Part shown: piece after piece, positions 39,938-47,605 of the stretch
Layout: each line of letters starts with the position of its first letter
Numbering within the stretch: the stretch's first letter is position 1
Source: Anaerolineae bacterium
Lineage (GTDB): Bacteria; Chloroflexota; Anaerolineae; 4572-78; J111
NCBI GenBank assembly: GCA_023151115.1
Contig: JAKLJP010000011.1
Span: 124,001-188,000 of the forward strand
DNA: 64,000 nucleotides
Direction of reading: 5' to 3'
Notes under the pieces: model-generated
What the model was told of the DNA's origin: nothing
Seen by the model: the letters and a program-made list of their open reading frames with translations, nothing else
Databases searched by the model: none
Program-made: the position numbers and the translations under genes

Positions 39938-41335
39938 ATGTTCAACTTTTGGCCCCAGAAACGCCGGCAATCGAAAATCCTGTGGTTAGATTTGGGCGAT
40001 TTGGGCGACCTGGTTCACCCGCACGGCCCGCACGAACAGTGGCAGGATCACGGCCTGGGGCTTTTGCGCACCATTTTGCATCAAAACGGCATCGAGACCG
40101 ACCTGCTCTCGACCCGCGCCGTCACTTCGTGGCCGGAGCTGCAAAAACAGCTTAAAGGGTACGAGACGCTGATCATGAATGTGCGGAGCTACACTTTCCC
40201 CGTGGCCCGCAAGTCGGCCCAGCTTTTTAAGGAAGTGAACCCCAACGGCATGGTCCTGACCGGCGGCATGCACGCCACCGTCGCCGTAGACGAGATGGCC
40301 GAGGTGGCCGAATTTGACCGTATCTGCCAGGGGCCGGGCGAAAATACGATTGTTGACCTGGTCAAAGACCCGCACTCGTTTCCGCGTACCATCGTGGGGA
40401 TTGGGGCCAAAACCATGGCCGACTGGCCGATGATTGACCGGACTCTCTGGCCCAAACCCCACCGGCGCATTGCCAAAAAGTTCAACTGGCCGATGGAGCC
40501 GGAATGTGGCTGGGGACCGGCCCCGGTGGCGACGATTTTGACCAATCGGGTCTGTCCCTGGCAGTGTGTCTTCTGCAATGAAAATTCTTACATCCCCAAC
40601 ATGGGCCGCAAGCCGGTCGAGGCGGTGATTGACGAACTCAACTACCTGGATCGCAAATACGGCGTTGGCTCGGTGGTCATTCACGATTCGATGTTTTTCC
40701 AGAATCCGGGCTGGCTGCAAGAGTGGATCGAGAAATACCCGCGTAAAGCCAACAAGGTCTGGCCCTATTGGGCCGCCGGTCGCTCCGATACGGTGCGGCA
40801 GTGGCCCGACCTGTTCGAGGCGTTGGTGCGCGAAACCAACTGGAACACCATCTCCATCGGCTTTGAGTCAGGCAGCGACCGGATTTTGCGCCTGCTCAAC
40901 AAGGAATGTAGCGAGGAAGACAACTACTTTGCCATCGAACTGCTCAACAAACTGGGCGACGAATTTAAGAGCAAGGGTAAACAGCCGCCCATGTTCTGGG
41001 CCAATATCATGCTCGGCATCCCCGGCGAGAGCGAGGACGACGCCTTCAAAACCATTCGTATGCTCAAGGCCATGCGCTACGTCTACCCCTCGATCTCCTA
41101 CTACGCTCCGTATCCGGGGTCGGCCCTGGGCTACCAGCTCATCGCCGAAGGCAAGAGCATGATGTCCAAAGACAACTACCACCGCTTCCCCGGCGATGAG
41201 AAGGTCAAGGGGGTCAATTACCAATTCTACCGCGAGCTGCTGGCCGGCAAATTTGATAAAGAAATCAACCAGGGGCTTGACGCCTCGGCCCGTCATCGCT
41301 CCGGGGTGTACGAGGAAGCGTTGATTAAAGCATGA
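39938..41335 (+). CDS. B12-binding-type radical SAM protein A
   Basis: 465 aa from ATG 39938. An N-terminal Rossmann-like cobalamin-binding region (residues ~15-145; ILWLDLGDLGDLVHPHGPHEQW, MVLTGGMHATVAVDEMAEVAEFDRICQGPGE) precedes a radical SAM domain with CPWQCVFC (CxxxCxxC, ~208-215). FGFESGSDRILRLLNKE-like (here IGFESGSDRILRLLNKE) and NIMLGIPGESEDD follow. The usual DxHxxG B12 motif is not present, so cobalamin may bind base-on or not at all. Substrate unknown. Relatives act on lipids, tetrapyrroles or natural products. A 68-aa gene overlaps its stop (ATGA), which implies obligatory co-translation. Confidence 0.88.
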   Translation: MFNFWPQKRRQSKILWLDLGDLGDLVHPHGPHEQWQDHGLGLLRTILHQNGIETDLLSTRAVTSWPELQKQLKGYETLIMNVRSYTFPVARKSAQLFKEVNPNGMVLTGGMHATVAVDEMAEVAEFDRICQGPGENTIVDLVKDPHSFPRTIVGIGAKTMADWPMIDRTLWPKPHRRIAKKFNWPMEPECGWGPAPVATILTNRVCPWQCVFCNENSYIPNMGRKPVEAVIDELNYLDRKYGVGSVVIHDSMFFQNPGWLQEWIEKYPRKANKVWPYWAAGRSDTVRQWPDLFEALVRETNWNTISIGFESGSDRILRLLNKECSEEDNYFAIELLNKLGDEFKSKGKQPPMFWANIMLGIPGESEDDAFKTIRMLKAMRYVYPSISYYAPYPGSALGYQLIAEGKSMMSKDNYHRFPGDEKVKGVNYQFYRELLAGKFDKEINQGLDASARHRSGVYEEALIKA

Positions 41336-41538
41336 GCAGTTTTAGCAACCCTCACTACATGTATCTGTTTGAAATGAAAAACGGCAGGCAAAAGCTGGCC
41401 TACGGCCAATCGCCGCAGGATGCCCTGGATATTTTGCGGATTCGTCTCAGTGAAGAGGAGATGAAAGAGATTATCCAGGATAAGTATATCAAGATTTCGC
41501 AGCGCAAATTGCAGCAGTACGTTCATAATTTGGGGTAG
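41332..41538 (+). CDS. Small protein translationally coupled to radical SAM protein A
   Basis: 68 aa; the start overlaps the upstream stop as ATGA. Not recognised. It reads YLFEMKNGRQKLAYGQSPQDALDILRIRLSEEEMKEIIQDKYIKISQRKLQQYV: a short beta strand pair followed by helices, basic at the end, without Cys. The size and coupling suggest a partner or substrate-carrier protein (RRE-like or a modified peptide) for the radical SAM enzyme; nothing in the sequence proves this. Confidence 0.75.
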   Translation: MSSFSNPHYMYLFEMKNGRQKLAYGQSPQDALDILRIRLSEEEMKEIIQDKYIKISQRKLQQYVHNLG

Positions 41539-41541
41539 TTT

Positions 41542-41760
41542 GTACCTGCTCAGGCATGTCATTTCGACCCGCGCAGCGGGGAGAAATCTTCAAGACCTTG
41601 CCCTTAGCTGCTGCACTTAGAGCCTATCCGAAAACCTCAGTAGCGGCGGCTCCCACGCCGCCGTTAGCCGGGCGTGGGAGCCCGGCCCGCTAGTTTTCGA
41701 ATAGGTTCTTAGAAGATTTCTCGACCTTCGGTCTCGAAATGACATGAGGTTGAAGAGTAA
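41542..41760. repeat. Palindromic repeat copy 4, split by a second element
   Basis: The left half GTACCTGCTCAGGCATGTCATTTCGACCC.. and right half GATTTCTCGACC..CGAAATGACATGAGG are those of the ~130-bp family, but 95 bp of unrelated DNA (41617-41711) interrupts the centre. Confidence 0.85.
41617..41711. mobile_element. 95-bp MITE-like insertion nested inside palindromic repeat copy 4
   Basis: The ends TTAGAGCCTATCCGAAAAC and GTTTTCGAATAGGTTCTTA are imperfect ~19-bp terminal inverted repeats (three mismatches). The core has GGCGGCTCCCACGCCGCC and GGGCGTGGGAGCCCGGCCC hairpins. A related core without these ends is at 58264-58319. Confidence 0.7.
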
Positions 41761-41761
41761 G

Positions 41762-42034
41762 ATGCTCAAACCGTCAAAAGCCGAAATCAAAATACTCTGC
41801 GCGCTGGCCGATGGGGCTACCCTGAAATCGCATCGTTATCTGGACGGAACCAAAATTTACCAATTACACTCTCTGACCGGCCAAGTTGAGCCGGTGCAAA
41901 GGCGGCTTGTTGAGGCGCTGCTGCGGCGCGGCTATATTATCAGCAATCAAAAATTTCCAGCCGCTACCTACTCGCTGACCGAACCGGGCCGAGAAATGGC
42001 CGCCCATTCCAACCAAGTTCCCCACTCGATGTAG
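41762..42034 (+). CDS. Small winged-helix-like unknown protein
   Basis: 90 aa from ATG 41762; upstream in-frame codons belong to the palindromic repeat. KPSKAEIKILCALADGATLKSHRYLDGTKIYQLHSLTG... and VEALLRRGYIISNQKFPAATYSLTEPGREMAA look like a small winged helix (recognition helix then TYSLTEPG wing). Family not recognised. No clear ribosome site (GAAGAG only). Confidence 0.6.
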   Translation: MLKPSKAEIKILCALADGATLKSHRYLDGTKIYQLHSLTGQVEPVQRRLVEALLRRGYIISNQKFPAATYSLTEPGREMAAHSNQVPHSM

Positions 42035-42057
42035 AGTTTGTTATGATTTACGCGATT

Positions 42058-42106
42058 GGGCCGTAGTTTAGGGCTTTATGCCCACCCACGAGGGGCTAAA
42101 CTACCC
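42058..42106. repeat. CCTTGTGCCCGCCC-family repeat, short copy
   Basis: GGGCCGTAGTTTAGGG..CCCACCCACGAGGGGCTAAACTAC, a diverged short copy of the elements at 23758 and 46817. Confidence 0.65.
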
Positions 42107-42176
42107 TTGAACTGCGTAACTTCTATTTGTATCTAAATTCTCAATCCTCAGGCCGGATTTTGCCTTGAGCTTTAGC

Positions 42177-42205
42177 CTGATATAGAATAGAAAAATTATT
42201 ATAGT
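42177..42205 (+). promoter_or_regulatory. Promoter candidate of radical SAM gene B
   Basis: CTGATA (42177-42182), 17 bp, TATAGT (42200-42205), 75 bp before the start codon. Confidence 0.4.
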
Positions 42206-42280
42206 GATATTTATAAAAATTACGACACATCCTGGGCGGCCTGTAGCGGCAGCCTTTTGTTCTGAGGAGGTAAATTTCCT

Positions 42281-43771
42281 ATGCGCGTCATGATTGTGAA
42301 TCCTCGTTTTCACCTGCCCATTGATACTCGGACAACGCCCCATTTGGGGCTGGCCTACCTGGCCGCTGTCTCGGAGCAGCGTGGCGACGAGGTTGTAGTT
42401 TTTGACGCCGACGTTGAAGACGAGCCGATTACCGAGGCGGTGCGCCGCTTCCGACCCGAAATCGTCGGCATCACCGCTAACACGCCCCAGGTGAAATCGG
42501 CCTGGCGCACCGCTCAGGCGGTTAAATCTATTGCCGACATCCCGGTGGTGTTGGGCGGCCCGCACGTGTCCGTTTTGCCCGCCGAAAGCGCCAAACGGCC
42601 CGAAGTGGACGTGGTGGTGCGCGGCGAAGGCGAGGCGGTCTGGGTGAAGCTATGCGAGATCATCGAGCGCGCTCAGAGGGGCAACCCTACTTTTACCGCC
42701 CGCGACCTGCTGGACCCGCAGCAGGCGTTGCTCGACTCGCTGCTGGGCATCAGCTACTACACCTTTGACGGCCAGGAACGCCACAACCCCGATCATCCGG
42801 CTATTGCCGATTTGGACACGCTGCCCTTCCCGGCCTATCATTTCTTTAAAATGGAACGTTATACTAACCTTCAGCCGGCCACCGACGCCATTGACGGCTC
42901 CAAATCCTTCTCGGTCATGACCTCGCGCGGTTGTCCCTACCGCTGTACCTTCTGCTCGCAGAGTATCATGCCCATCAAATGGCGCGCCCGCAGCCCGGAA
43001 AGCGTGCTGGCCGAGTGGCAGCACCTGGTCCATAACCTGGGGGCGCAGGAAATCGGCGTGCTTGACGACTCGGCCAATATTCAGGTAGACCGCCTGGAAC
43101 GTATGGCCGACTTGTTTATCGAACACAAGGTCAACCACGTCCCCTGGATTTTTGTTAACGGCATCCGGGCCAACCTGGCCACCAAGGAACTGTTGGGCAA
43201 ATTGAAACGGGCCGGCCTGAAGCGGGTCGCCTTTGGCGTGGAAAGCGGCGACCCCGATGTGCTGCTTTCGATTGACAAGAAAATTGACCACGACACCATC
43301 CGCCAGGCCTTCAAAAACGCCAAGTCGGTCAACCTGGAAACCATCGGCTTCTTCATCATCGGCTTGCCCGGCGACACCGAGGAGTCTATGGACCGGACCA
43401 TCAAATTCGCCTGCGAAGTGGACCCGCTCATCGCCAACTTCTCCATGATGACGCCCTACCCCGGCACCAAAGTTTATGAGATTGCCAAGCGCCAGGGCCG
43501 GCTGCTGCTGGAGGATTGGGAAGATTACGTTTTCTTCGATGGCCGCGCCCGCTACGAATTGGGTGATATGACCGCCGAACTGGTCCAGCGCAAGTGGAAG
43601 GAAGCCTATCGCCGCTTTTATTTACGTCCGCACCGCATTGCCATGACCCTGAGCCGCAAAGATTTCTGGATCAACTGGCGGCGCACCTTCAAGGTGGCCT
43701 TCAACACCATCTTCCCCAAAAAGGAAAAGACCGAACTGCGCCAGGCCGTTGAGAGCGCCCAGGTGATTTAG
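42281..43771 (+). CDS. B12-binding radical SAM protein B
   Basis: 496 aa, ATG 42281 after TGAGGAGG. Cobalamin-binding region at ~1-130 (MIVNPRF, THLGLAYLAAV-like HLGLAYLAAV, VVLGGPHVSVLPAESAKRPEVDVVVRGEGE). The radical SAM core has RGCPYRCTFC (Cys ~218-225). VPWIFVNGIRANLATKELLGKLKRAG and RVAFGVESGDPDVLLSIDKKI follow, then a C-terminal block RKWKEAYRRFYLRPHRIA shared with protein C (45199). The architecture resembles BchE/HpnP-like methyltransferases or cyclases; substrate unknown. It shares about the same layout and many motifs with protein C, so the two are duplicates that diverged. Confidence 0.9.
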   Translation: MRVMIVNPRFHLPIDTRTTPHLGLAYLAAVSEQRGDEVVVFDADVEDEPITEAVRRFRPEIVGITANTPQVKSAWRTAQAVKSIADIPVVLGGPHVSVLPAESAKRPEVDVVVRGEGEAVWVKLCEIIERAQRGNPTFTARDLLDPQQALLDSLLGISYYTFDGQERHNPDHPAIADLDTLPFPAYHFFKMERYTNLQPATDAIDGSKSFSVMTSRGCPYRCTFCSQSIMPIKWRARSPESVLAEWQHLVHNLGAQEIGVLDDSANIQVDRLERMADLFIEHKVNHVPWIFVNGIRANLATKELLGKLKRAGLKRVAFGVESGDPDVLLSIDKKIDHDTIRQAFKNAKSVNLETIGFFIIGLPGDTEESMDRTIKFACEVDPLIANFSMMTPYPGTKVYEIAKRQGRLLLEDWEDYVFFDGRARYELGDMTAELVQRKWKEAYRRFYLRPHRIAMTLSRKDFWINWRRTFKVAFNTIFPKKEKTELRQAVESAQVI

Positions 43772-43785
43772 ACCTTACAGGTTTT

Positions 43786-43916
43786 GTTATTACTCAGCCA
43801 TGTCATTTCGAGCGACGTTAGGAGCGAGAAATCTTCTGAATCCATGATTTGTAGACAACGATCTCGAAGATTTCTCGGCTTTCAGCCTCGAAATGACATG
43901 AGGGGTGAGTAGTTAC
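43786..43916. repeat. ~130-bp palindromic repeat, copy 5
   Basis: GTTATTACTCAGCCATGTCATTTCGAGCGACG.. and its inverted end ..TCGAAATGACATGAG..GTAGTTAC. Internal text is close to copy 1. Confidence 0.85.
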
Positions 43917-43951
43917 CAGGTTTTTAAAACCTGTCAGGTTTTGACTCAACC

Positions 43952-44701
43952 ATGAGACTTGTCGCTTACAACTTTCGCGCTGGTGGCAAAAGAGGGGAGC
44001 AAAATCAATGGTCAAAAATACTGACCGATTTTGCCCCTGACATTGTTTTTGCCCAGGAGACCCGCGACCCAAAGTTGGAAGTGCCGCAGACTTACCAGAT
44101 CAATCAAAACAGGTTTGTCTGGCATCCGGTCAACCCCAGATGGGGCAGCGCCTTGTTTATCAAGGATGGGGAAATTAAACCACTCGTCCTGCCCGGATTT
44201 GAAGGCTGGGTAGTTGGCGCGGAAGTTAACAATCCAGATTGGCCGCGTCCGCTGCGCGTGTTTAGCCTGCATGTGCCGACAAAAAAGGGCAGTGGTTACA
44301 TCAAACAGATGAACCTCATTCTCGATAAAATTGCCGAATTGCCCGATAATGCCGAGTTGATTGTTGGGGGCGATTTCAATGTCACGGCCAGCTTTCGGCA
44401 TTCCAGTGAAGCGATGGAGACGGGTCGAGCCAATGAAAAGATATTGATCCGTTTGCATAACGATTTTGGCTTAACAAGTTGTTGGCAAGCAGCCAACCCG
44501 GATCAGCCTTTGGTTCAAACCTTGCGCTGGGGCACAAACAAAACTATCCCTTATCACTGTGATGGTATCTTTGCTCCGGTAGCTTGGAGCCACCTTTTAG
44601 AGTCTTGCCAGATCATCTCTGAAGGCTGGGAGGCATTGAGTGACCACAATCCGGTGGTAGCAACCTTCAATCTTTACACGCCAAGTGGTCATCAGGTATA
44701 A
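43952..44701 (+). CDS. Endonuclease/exonuclease/phosphatase (EEP) family protein
   Basis: 249 aa. Catalytic landmarks of the EEP fold are MRLVAYNFRAGG (Asn), VFAQETRDP (Glu), ELIVGGDFNVT (Asp/Asn pair) and a C-terminal ALSDHNPVVATF (Asp-His). The family includes AP endonucleases, sphingomyelinases and other phosphodiesterases; no signal peptide is visible, so it acts inside the cell. Its lower GC and repeat-flanked position with hicBA suggest an accessory insertion between the radical SAM genes. Confidence 0.88.
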   Translation: MRLVAYNFRAGGKRGEQNQWSKILTDFAPDIVFAQETRDPKLEVPQTYQINQNRFVWHPVNPRWGSALFIKDGEIKPLVLPGFEGWVVGAEVNNPDWPRPLRVFSLHVPTKKGSGYIKQMNLILDKIAELPDNAELIVGGDFNVTASFRHSSEAMETGRANEKILIRLHNDFGLTSCWQAANPDQPLVQTLRWGTNKTIPYHCDGIFAPVAWSHLLESCQIISEGWEALSDHNPVVATFNLYTPSGHQV

Positions 44702-44702
44702 T
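44673..44702 (+). promoter_or_regulatory. Promoter of hicBA
   Basis: TTTACA (44673-44678), 18 bp, TATAAT (44697-44702), at the end of the EEP gene and 57 bp before hicB. Confidence 0.55.
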
Positions 44703-44758
44703 TTAGCCAGGGAGCAAAATAAAACTCGGAAAGTCCATTTACATGATAAGGCAGAAAC

Positions 44759-44977
44759 ATGGAAAAATTTACAGCCATTTTTGAGCAAGATAAGGAATGG
44801 TGGATCGGTTATGTTGAAGAACTACCAGGAGCCAACACACAAGGTCACACATTGGAAGAAGTACGAGAGAATTTGAAGGAAGCGGTGCAACTTACTATTG
44901 AGGCTAATCGTGAAATAGCTCGACGCGAAACTGAAGGTAAAAATGTAATTCGTGAAGAGTTAATTGTAGCTGTCTAA
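44759..44977 (+). CDS. hicB: HicB-family antitoxin
   Basis: 72 aa. A short HicB with FTAIFEQDKEWWIGYVEELPGANTQGHTLEEVRENLKEAVQL, the typical degenerate RNase H-like antitoxin core. There is no obvious C-terminal DNA-binding domain, so it is of the short type. Its stop overlaps the hicA start by one base. HicB neutralises HicA and usually represses the pair. Confidence 0.93.
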   Translation: MEKFTAIFEQDKEWWIGYVEELPGANTQGHTLEEVRENLKEAVQLTIEANREIARRETEGKNVIREELIVAV

Positions 44978-45198
44978 TGAAGCGCCGCGCTTTGCTGAAA
45001 CACCTTGCTCAATACAGGTGTGAACTATTGCGCGAGGGCGGCAAACACTCCGTCTATTGGAATCCCACCAATCGAAGAACCTCAACCGTGCCGCGACATA
45101 CTGAAATTTCAGATGCATTAGCCGAAAAGATTTGCCGGGATTTAGAAATTCCTTCAGCCCGACAAGATAGCTCGCGGCAAAAGCAACGGGAGGATTAA
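44977..45198 (+). CDS. hicA: HicA-family toxin (mRNA interferase)
   Basis: 73 aa with the double-stranded RNA-binding-like HicA fold. The active His lies in EGGKHSVYWNP (GGKH, residues ~22-25), followed by TSTVPRHTEIS. The C-terminal tail after DLEIPS (ARQDSSRQKQRED) is longer and more charged than usual. The order antitoxin then toxin (hicBA) is the less common one. The stop codon is followed directly by the TTG of a radical SAM gene. Confidence 0.93.
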   Translation: MKRRALLKHLAQYRCELLREGGKHSVYWNPTNRRTSTVPRHTEISDALAEKICRDLEIPSARQDSSRQKQRED

Positions 45199-46740
45199 TT
45201 GAAAGTTTTACTTGCCAGCCCCGAATCCGAGGTCTGGAACAGCCGTAAACATATTCACATGGGCCTGGGCTACCTGGCCGGCTCGCTGTTGGCGCACGGG
45301 TATGAATGTGAAATCTGGGATGCCTCGGTCGAGTCGGATATCGAATCGCTGGATGAAAAGCTGGCCCGCGATCCGTTTGACATCGTTTGCCTGTCCGCGC
45401 CGACCCCGCTGATTGTGCAAGCCTGGGAAGCGGCCAGAACAGCCAAAAAGTATGGCGCGCTGACTATTCTCGGCGGGCCACATCTGACCCTCATGCCGCA
45501 CGAATCCATGGAAAGACCCGAAGTTGACCTGGTGGTTCGCGGCGAAGGCGAATATACTATTATTGAGATCATGCGGGCGTTGGAAAAAGAATGGTCAATA
45601 ACCAACGGTCAATTGTCAATTGTTAATGACCAACCACCAATTCACAATTCACAATTCACAATTCACAATTCACAATTAATGACCCCCCGCCTCTTCGATC
45701 CCGCCGCCGGCTGGGGCAACATCCTCGGTCTATCGTGGCGCGATAAAGCGGGCAAAATTAAGCACAACCTCGACCGGCCACTGCCCGACGACATTGACGC
45801 CATCCCCTTCCCGGCTTTTCACATGTTCAAGATTGACCGCTATACCAACCTCAACCCGCTGACCGATGGGCTGGATATGAACGCCCGCGCCTTCACCATT
45901 GTCACTTCGCGGGGCTGTCCGTATAAATGCACCTACTGCTCCAAACCCATCACCGGCGACACCTGGCGGGGCCGCAGCGTGGACAATGTTATCGCCGAGT
46001 GGGAGTGGCTGGTCAAAGATTTGGGGGCCACCGAAATCGGCATCACCGACGATATCTGGAACCTGGACAAAAACCGGGCCAAAGAGCTGTGCCGGGCGCT
46101 GATTAAAGCCAACCTCAACCACGTCCCCTGGGTCACGATTCACGGCATGAAGGTCAATAATACCGACGCCGAACTGTTCAAGCTGATGAAGCAGGCCGGC
46201 TGCAAGCGAGTCGGCTTTGGCGTGGAAAACGGCGACGACTGGATGCTGCGCCACGTGATCAAAAAAGGCCAAACGGTGGACATGGTCCGTCAGGCCTTCA
46301 AATGGTCAAAAGAGGCCAAGCTGCAAACGATGGGTTTCTTCATCTTTGGCATGCCCGGCGAAACCGAAGAGTCCATGGAAAAAACCATCCGGCTGTCGCT
46401 GGAACTCGACCCGGACCTGGCCCACTTTATGATGGCCGCGCCCTTCCCCGGCACCGAGATGTGGGAAACGCTCAAAAAACACGGTGATGTTTTCTCCGAC
46501 AGCATGGATTGGTCGCAGATTGCCATCCAGGACGATAAAGCTCACTTTGCCTTTGGCGACCTGGACAAAGAAACGGTCGAGCGCAAGTGGCACGAGGCCC
46601 ACCGCCGTTTTTACCTGCGGCCCAAGCGCATTGCCCGCATCGCCACCCGCAAAGATACCTGGCAGCGCTTCCCCTATTACCTCAAAACCGCCGCCAATAT
46701 GCTGCTCGGCCTGGGCGAAAGAGAAGCAACGGCGGCCTAG
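45199..46740 (+). CDS. B12-binding radical SAM protein C, with a repeat-coded insertion
   Basis: 513 aa, TTG start with GGGAGG before it, adjoining hicA with no gap. Cobalamin-binding region (~1-125), radical SAM core with RGCPYKCTYC (Cys ~241-248) and the C-terminal RKWHEAHRRFYLRPKRIARI shared with protein B. Residues ~131-162 (SITNGQLSIVNDQ..., three HNSQ units) are coded by a short-word inverted repeat of CACAATT heptamers. Compared with protein B, the stretch between VVRGEGE and the PFPAFH motif is about 21 residues longer. The frame is kept, so the enzyme is probably active with a surface loop made by the repeat. Downstream a hairpin may terminate transcription. Confidence 0.9.
   Translation: MKVLLASPESEVWNSRKHIHMGLGYLAGSLLAHGYECEIWDASVESDIESLDEKLARDPFDIVCLSAPTPLIVQAWEAARTAKKYGALTILGGPHLTLMPHESMERPEVDLVVRGEGEYTIIEIMRALEKEWSITNGQLSIVNDQPPIHNSQFTIHNSQLMTPRLFDPAAGWGNILGLSWRDKAGKIKHNLDRPLPDDIDAIPFPAFHMFKIDRYTNLNPLTDGLDMNARAFTIVTSRGCPYKCTYCSKPITGDTWRGRSVDNVIAEWEWLVKDLGATEIGITDDIWNLDKNRAKELCRALIKANLNHVPWVTIHGMKVNNTDAELFKLMKQAGCKRVGFGVENGDDWMLRHVIKKGQTVDMVRQAFKWSKEAKLQTMGFFIFGMPGETEESMEKTIRLSLELDPDLAHFMMAAPFPGTEMWETLKKHGDVFSDSMDWSQIAIQDDKAHFAFGDLDKETVERKWHEAHRRFYLRPKRIARIATRKDTWQRFPYYLKTAANMLLGLGEREATAA
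45592..45684. repeat. Short-word inverted repeat inside a coding gene (CACAATT heptamers)
   Basis: TGGTCAATAACC..GGTCAATTGTCAATTG (left) faces five CACAATT heptamers and TTAATGACC (right). It is translated in frame as part of radical SAM protein C. Confidence 0.85.
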
Positions 46741-46769
46741 CCCCTCCTTTTTCAAGTAAACTTGTTCAC

Positions 46770-46799
46770 AAATGAGGCCGAAATTTTTCGGCCTCATTT
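46770..46799 (+). terminator. Terminator-like hairpin
   Basis: AAATGAGGCCGAAA and TTTCGGCCTCATTT form a perfect stem with flanking A/T tracts, 30 bp after radical SAM protein C. Confidence 0.6.
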
Positions 46800-46816
46800 C
46801 AATACTTTTCAAATAA

Positions 46817-46882
46817 CGTAGTTTAGCCCCTTGTGGGCGGGCACAAGGCCCTGTGCTACGGCCTTATTTGAAATGTATTGGG
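46817..46882. repeat. CCTTGTGCCCGCCC-family repeat, copy in inverse orientation
   Basis: GTAGTTTAGCCCCTTGTGGG..CACAAGGCCC then TTGAAATGTATTG, matching 58447-58516 almost exactly and 23758 in the other orientation. Confidence 0.75.
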
Positions 46883-46948
46883 TCTAATTTATAATTCTCG
46901 AAAAACAGCTTCAGTGATAAAACTAACTCGAATTGATGGAGTAGCCGG

Positions 46949-47590
46949 ATGAGTTCAGCCCAATTGAATGAATACGCCACTGCCGGCCACGCCCTGGCCT
47001 ATCTGGCCAAAGCGGGCGATATCCCGCATCGGACCGAGGGCGAAGCGGTCATTTTGGAGTTGCTGCCTCAGCGGGTTAAACGTATTCTGGATTTGGGCGC
47101 GGGCGATGGACGTTTGCTGGCGCTGATCAAACGGGAAAAGCCCCAGGCGCAAGGAGTCGCCCTTGACTTTTCACCCACGATGTTAGCCGCCGCGCAAGCG
47201 CGATTTGCCGGCGATCCAACCATTTCGGTGTTCGAACATAATCTGGATGATCCGCTGCCTGAACTGGGTTTGTTTGATGTGATTGTCTCCGGTTTTGCCA
47301 TCCATCATTTGAGTGATGAACGTAAATTTGCCTTGTACCGCGAAATCTTTAAGATGCTTGAATCGGGCGGATTGTTTTGTAACCTGGAGCACATCGCCTC
47401 GCCGACGGCGGCGCTGCACGAAGCTTTTTATCGCGCCCTGGGCATGTCCGCTGCCGACGAAGACCCTTCCAACAAATGTATCAGCGTTGAGACTCAGCTC
47501 GACTGGTTGCGGCAAATTGGCTTTAGCGAGGTGGACTGCTTCTGGAAGTGGCGCGAGTTAGCTTTATTGGCCGGGGTAAAATCGTCTTAA
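46949..47590 (+). CDS. Class I SAM-dependent methyltransferase
   Basis: 213 aa, ATG 46949. SAM motif I is [15 protein letters not shown] (~47-61); [17 protein letters not shown] (motif II) and [18 protein letters not shown] (motif IV/post) follow. UbiE/Methyltransf-11/25-like with no extra domain; the substrate cannot be read. A VioD-like aminotransferase starts 15 bp after it, so they form a pair. Confidence 0.88.
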   Translation: MSSAQLNEYATAGHALAYLAKAGDIPHRTEGEAVILELLPQRVKRILDLGAGDGRLLALIKREKPQAQGVALDFSPTMLAAAQARFAGDPTISVFEHNLDDPLPELGLFDVIVSGFAIHHLSDERKFALYREIFKMLESGGLFCNLEHIASPTAALHEAFYRALGMSAADEDPSNKCISVETQLDWLRQIGFSEVDCFWKWRELALLAGVKSS

Positions 47591-47605
47591 GAAGGGAAAA
47601 TTGAA

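Noticed and set aside
43952..45198. Defence island around the EEP nuclease and HicBA
   Set aside because: There is only one toxin-antitoxin pair and a generic phosphodiesterase; no restriction, CRISPR, retron or other defence genes accompany them.
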